Shown here: piece after piece, positions 1 to 9,358 of the stretch
Numbering within the stretch: the stretch's first letter is position 1
How the letters are laid out: every line of letters starts with the position of its first letter
Assembly: GCF_000716545.1 (NCBI RefSeq)
Contig: NZ_JNWZ01000059.1
Span: 20,260-84,259, forward strand
DNA length: 64,000 nucleotides
Direction of reading: 5' to 3'
Origin: Kitasatospora phosalacinea
GTDB taxonomy: Bacteria > Actinomycetota > Actinomycetes > Streptomycetales > Streptomycetaceae
Made by a program: the position numbers and the translations under genes
Notes under the pieces: model-generated
The model's database searches: none
Told to the model about the DNA's origin: nothing
The model's input: only the letters and a program-made list of their open reading frames with translations

Positions 1-19
1 TCACCCCCGGATCCGTCAT
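1..19 (-). CDS. Start of a gene running out of the window (Asp23 operon)
   Basis: Only the first six codons (M-T-D-P-G-V) are visible on the minus strand. The ATG at 19-17 overlaps the TGA stop of the small membrane protein gene upstream of it, the translational coupling used throughout this window. In actinobacterial Asp23/Gls24 operons the following genes usually encode further envelope-stress membrane proteins, but the visible part is too short to say which. Confidence 0.35.
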
Positions 20-210
20 CAGCGCCGCCGGTCCCGGCCGCGCAGCAGGTCGCCGAGGTCACCGAGTTCGATGTCCCCCTCGATCAGCCGCCCGACCACG
101 AAGCCCACCGCCCCGAGCGCCGCCACCAGCAGGAACGCACCGAACCCGCCGAAGTAGCCGGCGAAGCCGAGGGCCATGCCCGCGACCATGCCCATCAACG
201 CCAGGTTCAT
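19..210 (-). CDS. Small membrane protein of Asp23/Gls24 operon (DUF2273-like)
   Basis: A 63-residue protein with two closely spaced hydrophobic, glycine-rich membrane segments (about residues 2-18 and 24-42) and a short charged tail ending in RGRDRRR. It follows the Asp23/Gls24 gene on the same strand, which is where DUF2273-type small membrane proteins are normally found; these are thought to help attach Asp23-family proteins to the membrane. An in-frame GTG ten codons upstream (240) is possible, but AAGGAG lies six bases before the ATG at 210 and the GTG has no such site, so I chose the ATG. The assignment rests on context and topology. Confidence 0.7.
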   Translation of the reverse strand: MNLALMGMVAGMALGFAGYFGGFGAFLLVAALGAVGFVVGRLIEGDIELGDLGDLLRGRDRRR

Positions 211-292
211 CCACTGCTCCTTCGCGATCCTGCTCGGCACTCGGGACGGTCACGACTCACTGCCACGATTCACTGCCACGGCTCACTGCACG

Positions 293-775
293 TCACTGCA
301 CGCGGGGGCGCTTGCCGGAGGACTGGGACTCCTCGTCCTCGTCCTCGTCCGGGTCGTCGGGCAGGTGGACGTCGTTCACGGCGATGTTCACCTCGACCAC
401 CTCCAGGCCGGTCATCCGCTCGACCGACTCGATGATGTTCGCCCGCACCTCGGCGGCCAGCCTGGGGATCACCACCCCGTACTCGACCACCAGCGCGATG
501 TCGATGGCGGCCTGCTTCTCGCCGACCTCCGCCTTGATCCCGCGCGAGACACCGGACTTCGAGCTCGAACCCGGCACCCGGTCCCGCATCGCGCCGAACG
601 TCCGGGAGAACCCGGACCCCAGGGCGTGGATGCCCGAGACCTCCCGGGCGGCCATGCCGGCGATCTTCTCCACCACTCCGTCGGCGAGGGAGGTGCTCCC
701 GCGCTCGCCGGGCGACCGCTTCTCCGGCGCGTCCTTCTGCAGGTCCGCGGAGGTGGGGGTGTGGGGCTGCGTCAT
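293..775 (-). CDS. Asp23/Gls24 family envelope stress protein
   Basis: A 160-residue cytoplasmic protein. The conserved Asp23/Gls24 core spans about residues 28-135: ADGVVEKIAGMAAREVSGI, then a beta-rich part with IDIALVVEYGVVIP and VVEVNIAVNDVHL. A disordered N-terminus and a strongly acidic Asp/Glu tail followed by basic residues flank it. Members form membrane-associated assemblies linked to cell-wall and alkaline stress. AGGAGA lies six bases before the ATG at 775; an in-frame GTG at 799 has no good site. It heads an operon with the small membrane protein and at least one more gene beyond the window edge. Confidence 0.85.
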   Translation of the reverse strand: MTQPHTPTSADLQKDAPEKRSPGERGSTSLADGVVEKIAGMAAREVSGIHALGSGFSRTFGAMRDRVPGSSSKSGVSRGIKAEVGEKQAAIDIALVVEYGVVIPRLAAEVRANIIESVERMTGLEVVEVNIAVNDVHLPDDPDEDEDEESQSSGKRPRVQ

Positions 776-914
776 CTCGGTTCTCCTGACGTTCGACACC
801 AGCTATATCGCAAACCATCCCAACCCTGACATTTCGCCACGCGCACCGCACCACAGGCGCGTACAAGCAGGGGGTGCGGCGGAACCCGCCGCACCCCCGT
901 CCGGAATCTCCCGG

Positions 915-1715
915 CTACATCCCCGCGAGGTCGCGGAGCCGGCGCGCCTGCGCCTCGCGCTCGGCGGCGCGCTGCTGGTCGTAGGTGCGGTCGGCGGCGC
1001 CGCGCAGGAGCGCCTTGGTCTCGATGACGGCGCCGCGCGGGGCGGCGAGCAGGGCGGCGGCCAGGTCGGCGGCGGCTGCGCCCAGGTCGGCGGCGGGGAC
1101 GGCGAGGTTGGCGAGGCCGGTGGCGACGGCCTCCTCGGCGCCGACCCGGCGACCGGTGGCGCAGATCTCCAGGGCGCGGGCGTAGCCGACGAGTTCGGTG
1201 AGCGGCTTGGTGCCGGCGAGGTCGGGGACCAGGCCGAGCGAGGTCTCCTTCATGGCGAACTGGACGTCCTCGGCGACGATCCGCAGGTCGCAGGCGAGGG
1301 CGAGCTGGAAGCCGGCGCCGACCGCGTGGCCCTGGACGGCGGCGATGCTGATCAGGTCGTTGCGGCGCCACCAGGTGAACGCCTCCTGGTAGGAGGCGAT
1401 GGCGGCGTCGAGTTCGGCGTCGGCGGAGGCGGCGAGCCGCAGGAAGCCGGTCTCGCCGGGGATGCCCTCGGGGGTGAACATGGCGCGGTCGAGGCCGGCC
1501 GAGAAGGAACTGCCCTCGCCCCGGAGCAGGACGACCCGGACGCTGCCGGGCAGGGCGCGGCCGACCGCGGCGAGGGCGCGCCACATCGCGGGGGTCTGGG
1601 CGTTGCGGCGGCTCGGGTCACAGAGGGTGACGGTGGCGAGTTCGCCGTCCAGGTCGAGGCGGACGCCGGCCTTCTCCCACGCGGTGCGGTCGACGTCGGG
1701 GGTGTCGGTGGTCAT
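915..1715 (-). CDS. Enoyl-CoA hydratase/isomerase family protein
   Basis: A 266-residue crotonase-fold protein. The first oxyanion-hole segment is SFSAGLD (about residues 68-74) and the second is QGHAVGAGFQLALACDL. Both glutamates used by hydratases for water addition appear present, in KETSLG and ALEICATG, so hydratase activity on a 2-enoyl-CoA is plausible. The substrate cannot be read from sequence. The gene stands alone; neighbours are unrelated. GGAAGG precedes the ATG at 1715, and the longer open frame upstream looks non-coding. Confidence 0.85.
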   Translation of the reverse strand: MTTDTPDVDRTAWEKAGVRLDLDGELATVTLCDPSRRNAQTPAMWRALAAVGRALPGSVRVVLLRGEGSSFSAGLDRAMFTPEGIPGETGFLRLAASADAELDAAIASYQEAFTWWRRNDLISIAAVQGHAVGAGFQLALACDLRIVAEDVQFAMKETSLGLVPDLAGTKPLTELVGYARALEICATGRRVGAEEAVATGLANLAVPAADLGAAAADLAAALLAAPRGAVIETKALLRGAADRTYDQQRAAEREAQARRLRDLAGM

Positions 1716-1956
1716 GGCGGAGCTACCTTCCAGCGGCGGGGCGTGGGACACCCGTCGACCCCGACGGGCTACTGGAGGGTAACAAAGCCCCCGGCGCGCG
1801 TACAGCACGTGCGGCCGGGCCGGAAACGGCGGACGGCGGCGCGGGAGGGACCCGGCCGCCGATCCGTGGTGGAACGTCGTGCGTGGCGAGCAGCGCAGTG
1901 GTGAAGCGCGGGCGGACGGGGCTGCTCGGGTGCCGCCCGCCCGGATTGACGGACCG

Positions 1957-2190
1957 TCAGGAACCGGCTGCGGCAGCGGCCTTGCCCTTGCCGCGGGTGG
2001 CGCCGCCCCGGCCCCGGAGGTTGACCCCGGACTCGCTGAGCATCCGGTGGACGAAGCCGTAGGACCGGCCCGTCTCCTCCGCGAGGGCGCGGATGCTCGC
2101 CCCGGAGTCGTACTTCTTCTTGAGATCGGCCGCGAGCTTCTCACGCGCGGCACCTGTTACCCGGCTGCCCTTTTTCAGAGTCTCGGCCAC
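1957..2190 (-). CDS. Small helix-turn-helix DNA-binding protein
   Basis: A 77-residue basic protein. After a lysine-rich start (AETLKKGSRVTG) comes a resolvase/Hin-like helix-turn-helix: ARE-KLAADLKKKYDSG, then SIRALAEETGRSYGFVHRML. It ends in a flexible Arg/Gly/Lys/Ala tail, and the fold suggests a nucleoid-associated or regulatory role. I recall close relatives being common in streptomycetes. GTG at 2188-2190 is chosen because GAGGAGG sits six bases upstream. The frame is open to 2277, but that extension has much lower third-position GC. It lies downstream of the ABC-F gene on the same strand with a 364-base gap. Confidence 0.75.
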   Translation of the reverse strand: MAETLKKGSRVTGAAREKLAADLKKKYDSGASIRALAEETGRSYGFVHRMLSESGVNLRGRGGATRGKGKAAAAAGS

Positions 2191-2554
2191 CCGTGCCTCC
2201 TCGTAGAGGTGATCGGTCAGATTCCCATGATCACCCATTGCCCCGTTCCTGGCCACCCATTCGACAAGGTCCGTCACGGGAAAGCGGGCTCGAGTGGTGG
2301 TGCGCGCTCCGCACCAGGGCGCTCACGGAGGGTGCGCACGCCCCTCCGGGATTCGCGCCGGTGAGCGAATCCGCTGATCAGCCCGGACCGTCAGCGGGCA
2401 AACCGCGCACTCCGGGACGGGGAACGGCGGGCGTCCTCCCGGTGCCCCCGGCGTCGACGCGGGACGAGTTCCCCTCGTACCGGAAACGGACCCCGCGTCT
2501 ACGCGCGAGGTCCGTGCGGCGGCCCGGAGCGGGCCGGCGGGCGGCCGGACGGGG
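2191..2554. other. 364-base gap, no supported gene
   Basis: The gap lies between the ABC-F stop and the helix-turn-helix start. The part next to the start is less GC-rich than the surroundings and probably carries the promoter of that gene. I found no convincing RNA gene or long hairpin. Confidence 0.4.
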
Positions 2555-4153
<1,599 letters not shown>

Positions 4154-4301
4154 GGCTGGGGTCTCTCCTCGACGTGGGTATGGCACTCAGCCATTGGGTC
4201 CAAGTCTACGGGAGGGCCGGAAAGCCTTTTCTCGACCCGGGGCGCGGCACCGGACCCCGCCGGACCGGGCCCGGCGGCGGTGCCGGCCGGGCCCGGGACG
4301 G

Positions 4302-5213
4302 TCACTTGTCGCAGGCCGGGCGGGCCGCGGCGAACGGGGCGGCGGTGCCGCAGGCGGCCTCCCGGCTGCCCTGCGCGGTGTCGTACACCCAACTGCCGAT
4401 CACCGGGCCGTCCTCGATCGAGACCCGGTGGCCGCCCAGCGGGCGCATCACCACGTCGGGGCCGGTGTTGAGGAAGTTGCCGTGGTCGGCGAGCGAGAAC
4501 ACCATCACGCCGCCGGGCAGTTGCCGGGAGCCGGCGCCGCTGCCGGGCGGGCACAGCCGCGGGACGAGCACCGCGTCGTCGGTCTCCGCGGCGCGGGCCG
4601 GGTCGAAGTCGCAGCCCGCCGGGGGGCGGGAGTTGAAGCGCAGGTCGCCGTCGCGCTCGCGGAAGCCCATCAGCAGGTCGGGGGTGACCACCGTCACGAA
4701 CGCGTCGTTGACCCGGTCCGGGGACGGGTGCAGGGCCGCGGCGGCGCGCTCGGCCATCAGCTTCTTGCGCTGCCCCTCGGTGCGGTCGTCCGCGCCCGGC
4801 TCGCCGTCGGCGCGCAGCCAGTCGGCCAGGCCGGGGACGCCGCGGTGCCAGCGCACCGAGTGGTCGCCGGTGTTGACCGCGGTGACCATGCCGTCGTCCC
4901 AGACCACCACGGCATCCTCGCCGACCAGCGCGAGGTGCAGCGCGGTCGCGCCCTCGCGGCGGTAGGACCACAGGCGCTCGCCGTTGGTCTTCGAGTAGGC
5001 CTCCACGCCGGGGCCCACCTCGAAGTCGGTCTGCTCCGCGCTGGTCGACTGCGCGCTCACCGGGCTGGCGTCCGAAGCGCCCGGGACCACCCGGTCGCCG
5101 AAGGGCTCGGGACGGTTGGCGTGGGCCGCCGCACCGGCCGCGAGGACCAGCAGGACGGCGGCGGCGGGCAGGACCGATCGGGGGGACAGGCTTCTCAGCG
5201 GGTTGAAGGACAC
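4302..5213 (-). CDS. Exported PQQ-like beta-propeller-type protein
   Basis: A 303-residue protein with a positively charged N-terminus and one hydrophobic stretch (about residues 15-31, ending AAGAAAHA), either a signal peptide or a membrane anchor. The rest has repeats of the BamB/PQQ type: YSKTNGERLWSYRREG, VVWDDGMVTAVN and HSVRWHRGV. Cysteines in the second half may form disulfides outside the cell. The function is unknown. It is divergent from the zinc metallopeptidase gene across 199 bases. Confidence 0.6.
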   Translation of the reverse strand: MSFNPLRSLSPRSVLPAAAVLLVLAAGAAAHANRPEPFGDRVVPGASDASPVSAQSTSAEQTDFEVGPGVEAYSKTNGERLWSYRREGATALHLALVGEDAVVVWDDGMVTAVNTGDHSVRWHRGVPGLADWLRADGEPGADDRTEGQRKKLMAERAAAALHPSPDRVNDAFVTVVTPDLLMGFRERDGDLRFNSRPPAGCDFDPARAAETDDAVLVPRLCPPGSGAGSRQLPGGVMVFSLADHGNFLNTGPDVVMRPLGGHRVSIEDGPVIGSWVYDTAQGSREAACGTAAPFAAARPACDK

Positions 5214-5412
5214 GGCGGGAGTTTATCCGGCGGGCACCGACAGAACCCTCGGGTTTAACGACCCCCGGGCCCTGGCGTGTCACCGCCGACGGGCTTTATC
5301 CGGGCCTGACGCGACCTGGGCCGACCTGCGTCGCAGTGGGCCCCGCGCATGCTCCTGGGCGGTCGGGGTACGCCTTCGACAGGCCCACGGACTGTTACAC
5401 AGGTGAGACGGA

Positions 5413-6300
5413 ATGCAGTTTGACGACGACGCGCAGCTCGACACCTCGCAGGTGCAGGACCGGCGGGGCATCCCCGGCGGGGGGCTGACGATCGGCGGTG
5501 GCGCGCTCGGCATCCTCGGACTGCTGGCGGCACTGCTGTTCGGGGTGGACCCCGGCCTGTTCGGCTCCTCCGACCAGCCCGCCGCGCCGCCGGTCGGCAA
5601 GGCCACCAGCTCCGCGCAGCTGGACGCGGCCTGCCGGACCGGCGCGGACGCCAACGAGCGGCAGGACTGCCGGGCCCTGGCCGTGGTCAACAGCGTCCAG
5701 TCGTACTGGCAGGGCGAGTTCAAGGCCCGCGGCCGCGACTACGCCCCGGCGCAGAGCGTGCTGTTCACCGACCGGGTGGCCACCGCCTGCGGCACCGCGA
5801 CCTCGGCGGTCGGCCCGTTCTACTGCCCCGGCGACCGCAAGGCCTACTTCGACCTGGGCTTCTTCGACGACATGGGCCGGCAGCTGGGCGCGCAGGGCGG
5901 GCCGTTCGCGGAGGCGTACGTGGTGGCGCACGAGTACGGGCACCACGTGCAGAACCTGCTGGGCACCACGGCCCGGGTGGGCGGCGACCGGCAGGGCGCC
6001 GACAGCGCCTCGGTGAAGCTGGAGCTGCAGGCCGACTGCTACGCGGGGGTGTGGGCGCACCACGCCACCACCACCCCGCAGCCGTCCACCGGGCGGCCGC
6101 TGATCACCCGGCTGACCGACCAGGACATCGCGCTGGCCCTGGACGCCGCCGAGTCGGTGGGCGACGACCGCATCCAGCAGCGGGCCACCGGGCGGACCAA
6201 CCCGGAGACCTGGACGCACGGCTCCTCGGAGCAGCGCAAGCAGTGGTTCACCACCGGCTACCGCAGCGGCGACATGGCCCGGTGCGACACCTTCGGCTGA
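5413..6300 (+). CDS. Neutral zinc metallopeptidase (YpfJ-like)
   Basis: A 295-residue protein starting MQFDDDAQLDTSQVQDRRG, a start typical of this family, followed by one membrane span (about residues 25-46) and an extracytoplasmic domain. HEYGHH at residues 173-178 is the HExxH zinc site; ELQADCYAGVW downstream supplies the likely third ligand. Four or more cysteines suggest disulfides. The physiological substrate is not known. It is the family's usual length and ends just before the promoter region of the GH26 gene. Confidence 0.85.
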   Translation: MQFDDDAQLDTSQVQDRRGIPGGGLTIGGGALGILGLLAALLFGVDPGLFGSSDQPAAPPVGKATSSAQLDAACRTGADANERQDCRALAVVNSVQSYWQGEFKARGRDYAPAQSVLFTDRVATACGTATSAVGPFYCPGDRKAYFDLGFFDDMGRQLGAQGGPFAEAYVVAHEYGHHVQNLLGTTARVGGDRQGADSASVKLELQADCYAGVWAHHATTTPQPSTGRPLITRLTDQDIALALDAAESVGDDRIQQRATGRTNPETWTHGSSEQRKQWFTTGYRSGDMARCDTFG

Positions 6301-6312
6301 CCGGCCGCCGGG

Positions 6313-6364
6313 TTGACCCGTTGGGGTGACATGCGACATTTATGACGTTCCGTCAGGCTAGGCT
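6313..6364 (+). promoter_or_regulatory. Possible promoter of the GH26 gene
   Basis: TTGACC at 6313-6318 resembles a -35 box. Candidate -10 hexamers (ACATTT near 6336, TAGGCT at 6359-6364) fit only loosely. Confidence 0.3.
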
Positions 6365-6404
6365 CCTGGGGCCGGAATCACCCCTGGACCCGTACGGAGA
6401 GCCC

Positions 6405-7487
6405 ATGCGTCTCGGCCGCCTGACCCTGGCCGCCGCCGCGCTGCTGCTGGTCACCACCGCGAGCGTGCCCTCCGGCACCCCGCTCAGCCAGACCGAGCGC
6501 CACGCGGCGCTCTCCTCGGACGCGATCCAGCCGCGCGGGGCGGCGCCGCGGCCGGTGGTGCAGCGGGCGGTGCACGAGGTGCCGTTCGGCGCGTTCGTCG
6601 GCTCCTGGAGCGACTACATCCCGAACATCGCCCGGATGTCCTCCTGGCTGAGCAACGCCAACATGCAGGTCGGCCACACCTACCTGGCGGGCAACGGCTG
6701 GCAGGACGTCGAGGGCGAACCGGCCGTCCTCGGCCTGTGGTCGCAGTGGCGGCAGTCCGACCCGGGGCGGCGGCTGGTGCTCGGCGTGCCGATGCTCGTC
6801 CCCAACGAGGGCAACGTGCCGGACGCCGAGGTGGCCCGGCTGCTGGCCCGCGGCAACCAGGGCGAGTTCGACCAGCACTTCCTGCGCCTGGCCCGGAAGC
6901 TGGTGGCCTTCGGCGGCGGCGACACCGTCATCACCCTGGGCTGGGAGATGAACGGCGTCACCTACACCTCGCGCTGCAAGCCCGACCCGACGGCCTGGAA
7001 GGCGTACTGGCGGCGGATCGTGGGCGTGATGCGCTCGGTGCCCGGCCAGCACTTCTCCTTCGACTTCGTCCCCACCCGCGGGCTGGACGCCGTCCCCTGG
7101 ACGCGCTGCTATCCCGGTGACGACGTGGTCGACATCATCGGCATGGACAACTACGACCAGCCCGCCGGCGGCACCTTCGACGAGTACGTCTCCGAGCCGT
7201 ACGGGCTGCAGGACCAGGTGGAGTTCGCCGCCAAGCGCGGCAAGCCGGTGTCCTACCCGGAGTGGGGGCTGTTCCGCAACGGCGACAACCCGGAGTTCGT
7301 CCGGCGGATGGTGGAGTGGATGCGCACCCACGACACCGCCTACCAGACCGTCACCGACTACTGCCCGCACGGCTTCTGGCAGTGCAAGGACAACCCGAAG
7401 TCGGCAGCGGTGTACCGGCAGTTGATGTCGGGCTCCTCCGGGGCGGTCGGGCCGGTGAAGGCCTCACCGCAGTCTCCGCTGCGATAG
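6405..7487 (+). CDS. Secreted glycoside hydrolase, GH26 (mannanase-like)
   Basis: A 360-residue protein with an N-terminal signal peptide (MRLGRLTLAAAALLLVTTAS). The hydrolase domain carries the two expected catalytic glutamates: E181 in GWEMNG (acid/base) and E286 in PEWG (nucleophile). Known GH26 enzymes cut beta-mannans or related beta-glycans. The gene runs into the exopolysaccharide operon from the opposite side, and the two coding regions overlap at their ends by 24 bases. I infer that it may trim or release the polymer made by that locus, but scavenging of plant mannan is equally possible. ATG at 6405 is chosen because it begins the signal peptide; an in-frame ATG at 6342 gives an unlikely leader. 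Confidence 0.8.
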   Translation: MRLGRLTLAAAALLLVTTASVPSGTPLSQTERHAALSSDAIQPRGAAPRPVVQRAVHEVPFGAFVGSWSDYIPNIARMSSWLSNANMQVGHTYLAGNGWQDVEGEPAVLGLWSQWRQSDPGRRLVLGVPMLVPNEGNVPDAEVARLLARGNQGEFDQHFLRLARKLVAFGGGDTVITLGWEMNGVTYTSRCKPDPTAWKAYWRRIVGVMRSVPGQHFSFDFVPTRGLDAVPWTRCYPGDDVVDIIGMDNYDQPAGGTFDEYVSEPYGLQDQVEFAAKRGKPVSYPEWGLFRNGDNPEFVRRMVEWMRTHDTAYQTVTDYCPHGFWQCKDNPKSAAVYRQLMSGSSGAVGPVKASPQSPLR

Positions 7488-8645
7488 CGCCTCCTTCAGC
7501 CGGGGCATCCGGGTGCGCAGCAGGTGCACGGCGGCGGTCCGGGCCCGGACCCGCAGCGCGCGGGCGGCCGCCCAGGGGGCGAGCCGGCCGGGGCCGAGCA
7601 CCAGGCGCTGGTTGTGCAGCCGGTCCGGGCGCCAGCGCTGCTTGTAGGGCTCCTGGCCGCGCAGCAGGCTGAGCACCGGGATGCCGGCCGCGCGGATCTC
7701 GTCCAGGGCGGCGCCGAACAGCAGCCCGGCGATGTCCAGCTTCTCCCGGAGCTTCGGGTGCGCGCCGTACATGTACAGGCCGCCGAACGGGGCGCCGAGG
7801 ATCACCACGTTCACCGCGACCACCTCGCCGTCCAGCTCGAAGCGGTGTATCACCGCCCGGCCGGTCGCCACCAGGCCGGTGGTCGACTCGGTCAGGTGCT
7901 CGGCGAAGCGCGCGGTGCGGTGCTCCGGGGTGACCCCGCGGTCCTGCCACTGCAGGATGTGCAGGCGCAGCAGCTCGCCGACGGCGTGCGGGACCTCCTC
8001 GGCGGTGGCGGAGTGCACCACGACGCCGGACTCGGCGATCTTGCGCAGCTTGACCCGGCTGCGCTGGGCGGTCTTGCCGGGCAGCCGCTTGAGCAGCTCG
8101 TCCATCGGGACGGCCGGCAGGTACTGGCAGAGCGAGTCGGTGTACCGGTGCCGGCGGCCACGCCAGTGCGCGTACACCCGCTGCACGGCGGCCGAGGGGT
8201 GCACCTCGCGCAGCTCCAGGCTGTGCCAGGGGCGGCGCAGCGGGAGGGCCGCGGCCAGTTCGGCGGCGGCCCGGTCCGCGCAGTCGTCGTCGAGCAGCAC
8301 GTCGGTGAAGTCGACCAGCCCCGCGCCCAGGTTGGTCAGGCCGCCGAACGGGCCGCGGCGGAGCAGCGCGGCGGCGCCGACCAGCCGGCCGTCGCGGCGG
8401 ACCAGCACCAGCACCAGCGCGCCCGGGCGGCCGTAGGCGTTCCACCAGGAGCGCAGCCAGGGCGCGGCCTGGAAGGCGGTGGCGGTCGAGCAGCGGCGGT
8501 GCAGGTCGTCCCAGTCGTCGGCGAACCGCTCCAGGGCGTCGTCGGCGCGCAGCACCTCGGCGGTCCAGCACTCGCGGTCGGCGGCGTCGCGGGCCGGCTG
8601 GGCGGGCACCCGGGGGCCGGCACCGAGCCGCTGGCGGAGCTTCAC
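7464..8645 (-). CDS. FemAB/GNAT-fold transferase of EPS locus (BcsL/CelD-like)
   Basis: A 393-residue cytoplasmic protein resembling GNAT-fold proteins often annotated CelD/BcsL family acetyltransferases in polysaccharide loci. Characteristic parts are FQAAPWLRSWWNAYG near the N-terminus and, in the C-terminal half, VIHRFELDGEVVAVNVVIL and GAHPKLREKLDIAGLLFGAAL, ending with GQEPYKQRWRPD. It probably transfers an acyl or aminoacyl group to a sugar intermediate; the donor is unknown. Its GTG start overlaps the TGA of the Wzz-like gene by four bases, so it is the last gene of the operon. Its 3' end overlaps the convergent GH26 gene. Confidence 0.75.
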   Translation of the reverse strand: MKLRQRLGAGPRVPAQPARDAADRECWTAEVLRADDALERFADDWDDLHRRCSTATAFQAAPWLRSWWNAYGRPGALVLVLVRRDGRLVGAAALLRRGPFGGLTNLGAGLVDFTDVLLDDDCADRAAAELAAALPLRRPWHSLELREVHPSAAVQRVYAHWRGRRHRYTDSLCQYLPAVPMDELLKRLPGKTAQRSRVKLRKIAESGVVVHSATAEEVPHAVGELLRLHILQWQDRGVTPEHRTARFAEHLTESTTGLVATGRAVIHRFELDGEVVAVNVVILGAPFGGLYMYGAHPKLREKLDIAGLLFGAALDEIRAAGIPVLSLLRGQEPYKQRWRPDRLHNQRLVLGPGRLAPWAAARALRVRARTAAVHLLRTRMPRLKEALSQRRLR

Positions 8646-9295
8646 CGGGCCGCCGCCGGCTCGGCGGGCTCCGCCTTCGCGACCGGAGCGGCGGCGGGCT
8701 CGGCCTGGGCGGGCAGCGCGGCCTCCGGCGCGGCGGGGCCCCCCTTGCGGCGGGTGAGCATCGCCAGCGCGCCCAGCAGCACGCCGGCGGCCGCGCCGAC
8801 CGCGGTGTCCAGGCTCGCCGACGGGGAGGACGGGGCGTCGGGTTCGGCGGCCGCGGCCAGCGGGACGAGCCGGACGCCGGTCTCCTTGCCGCTGCCGTTG
8901 CCGAACGCGATCAGCGACTTGGCGACCGCGTCGGCGTTCCGCACCGCGTCCTCGCCGCGGGCGCCGGTGCCGGTGATCTCGATCACCGGGGCGTCCGGCG
9001 AGGTGGTGCCGCGCACCAGCCCCGCCAGCGTGGTCACCGAGTGGCCGGTCTCGGCGGCCGCCCCGATCAGCACCTGCGGCTGGCCGGCCAGCCGGCCGTA
9101 CGCCTGGGCGAAGTTGACGGCGGTGGAGCTCTCGCCGGGGTTGTTCGGGACGACCACCACGTAGGAACTGGCGGCGTAGCTGGGGTGCGAGACGGCGGCG
9201 TAGCCGGCGCCGGCCGCCGCACCGAGCGGCACGGCGACGGCCAGCGGCCACCAGCGGCGGGCCAGTGCGCGGACGCTGCGGCGTGGTTCGGGCAT
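8642..9295 (-). CDS. Wzz-like polysaccharide chain-length protein
   Basis: A 217-residue inner-membrane protein. Membrane span one is near residues 15-33. An extracytoplasmic part includes SSYVVVVPNNPGESSTAVNFAQ and EITGTGARGEDAVRNADAVAK. Span two is near residues 162-178, and a 35-residue Ala/Pro/Glu-rich cytoplasmic tail follows. This is the layout of Wzz/KpsE-type co-polymerases without the fused tyrosine-kinase domain, and no separate kinase gene lies in the locus. It likely sets polymer length with the Wzy-like protein. It starts 63 bases after the GT4 gene; a GGAG element precedes the ATG. Confidence 0.75.
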   Translation of the reverse strand: MPEPRRSVRALARRWWPLAVAVPLGAAAGAGYAAVSHPSYAASSYVVVVPNNPGESSTAVNFAQAYGRLAGQPQVLIGAAAETGHSVTTLAGLVRGTTSPDAPVIEITGTGARGEDAVRNADAVAKSLIAFGNGSGKETGVRLVPLAAAAEPDAPSSPSASLDTAVGAAAGVLLGALAMLTRRKGGPAAPEAALPAQAEPAAAPVAKAEPAEPAAAR

Positions 9296-9358
9296 CGGTG
9301 ACTCCAGGAGGGTCGTAGGGGTGAACGGTTCGGTGGGTGGCGGCGCGGCGCCGGGGCG

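Noticed and set aside
312..1904. 530-codon plus-strand open frame
   Set aside because: It runs antisense to the Asp23 and enoyl-CoA hydratase genes. Long antisense frames are expected at this GC content, and the translation is low-complexity Gly/Ala/Glu.
1957..2277. Longer start for the helix-turn-helix protein
   Set aside because: The extra 29 codons have markedly lower third-position GC, and GAGGAGG six bases before GTG 2190 supports the short form.
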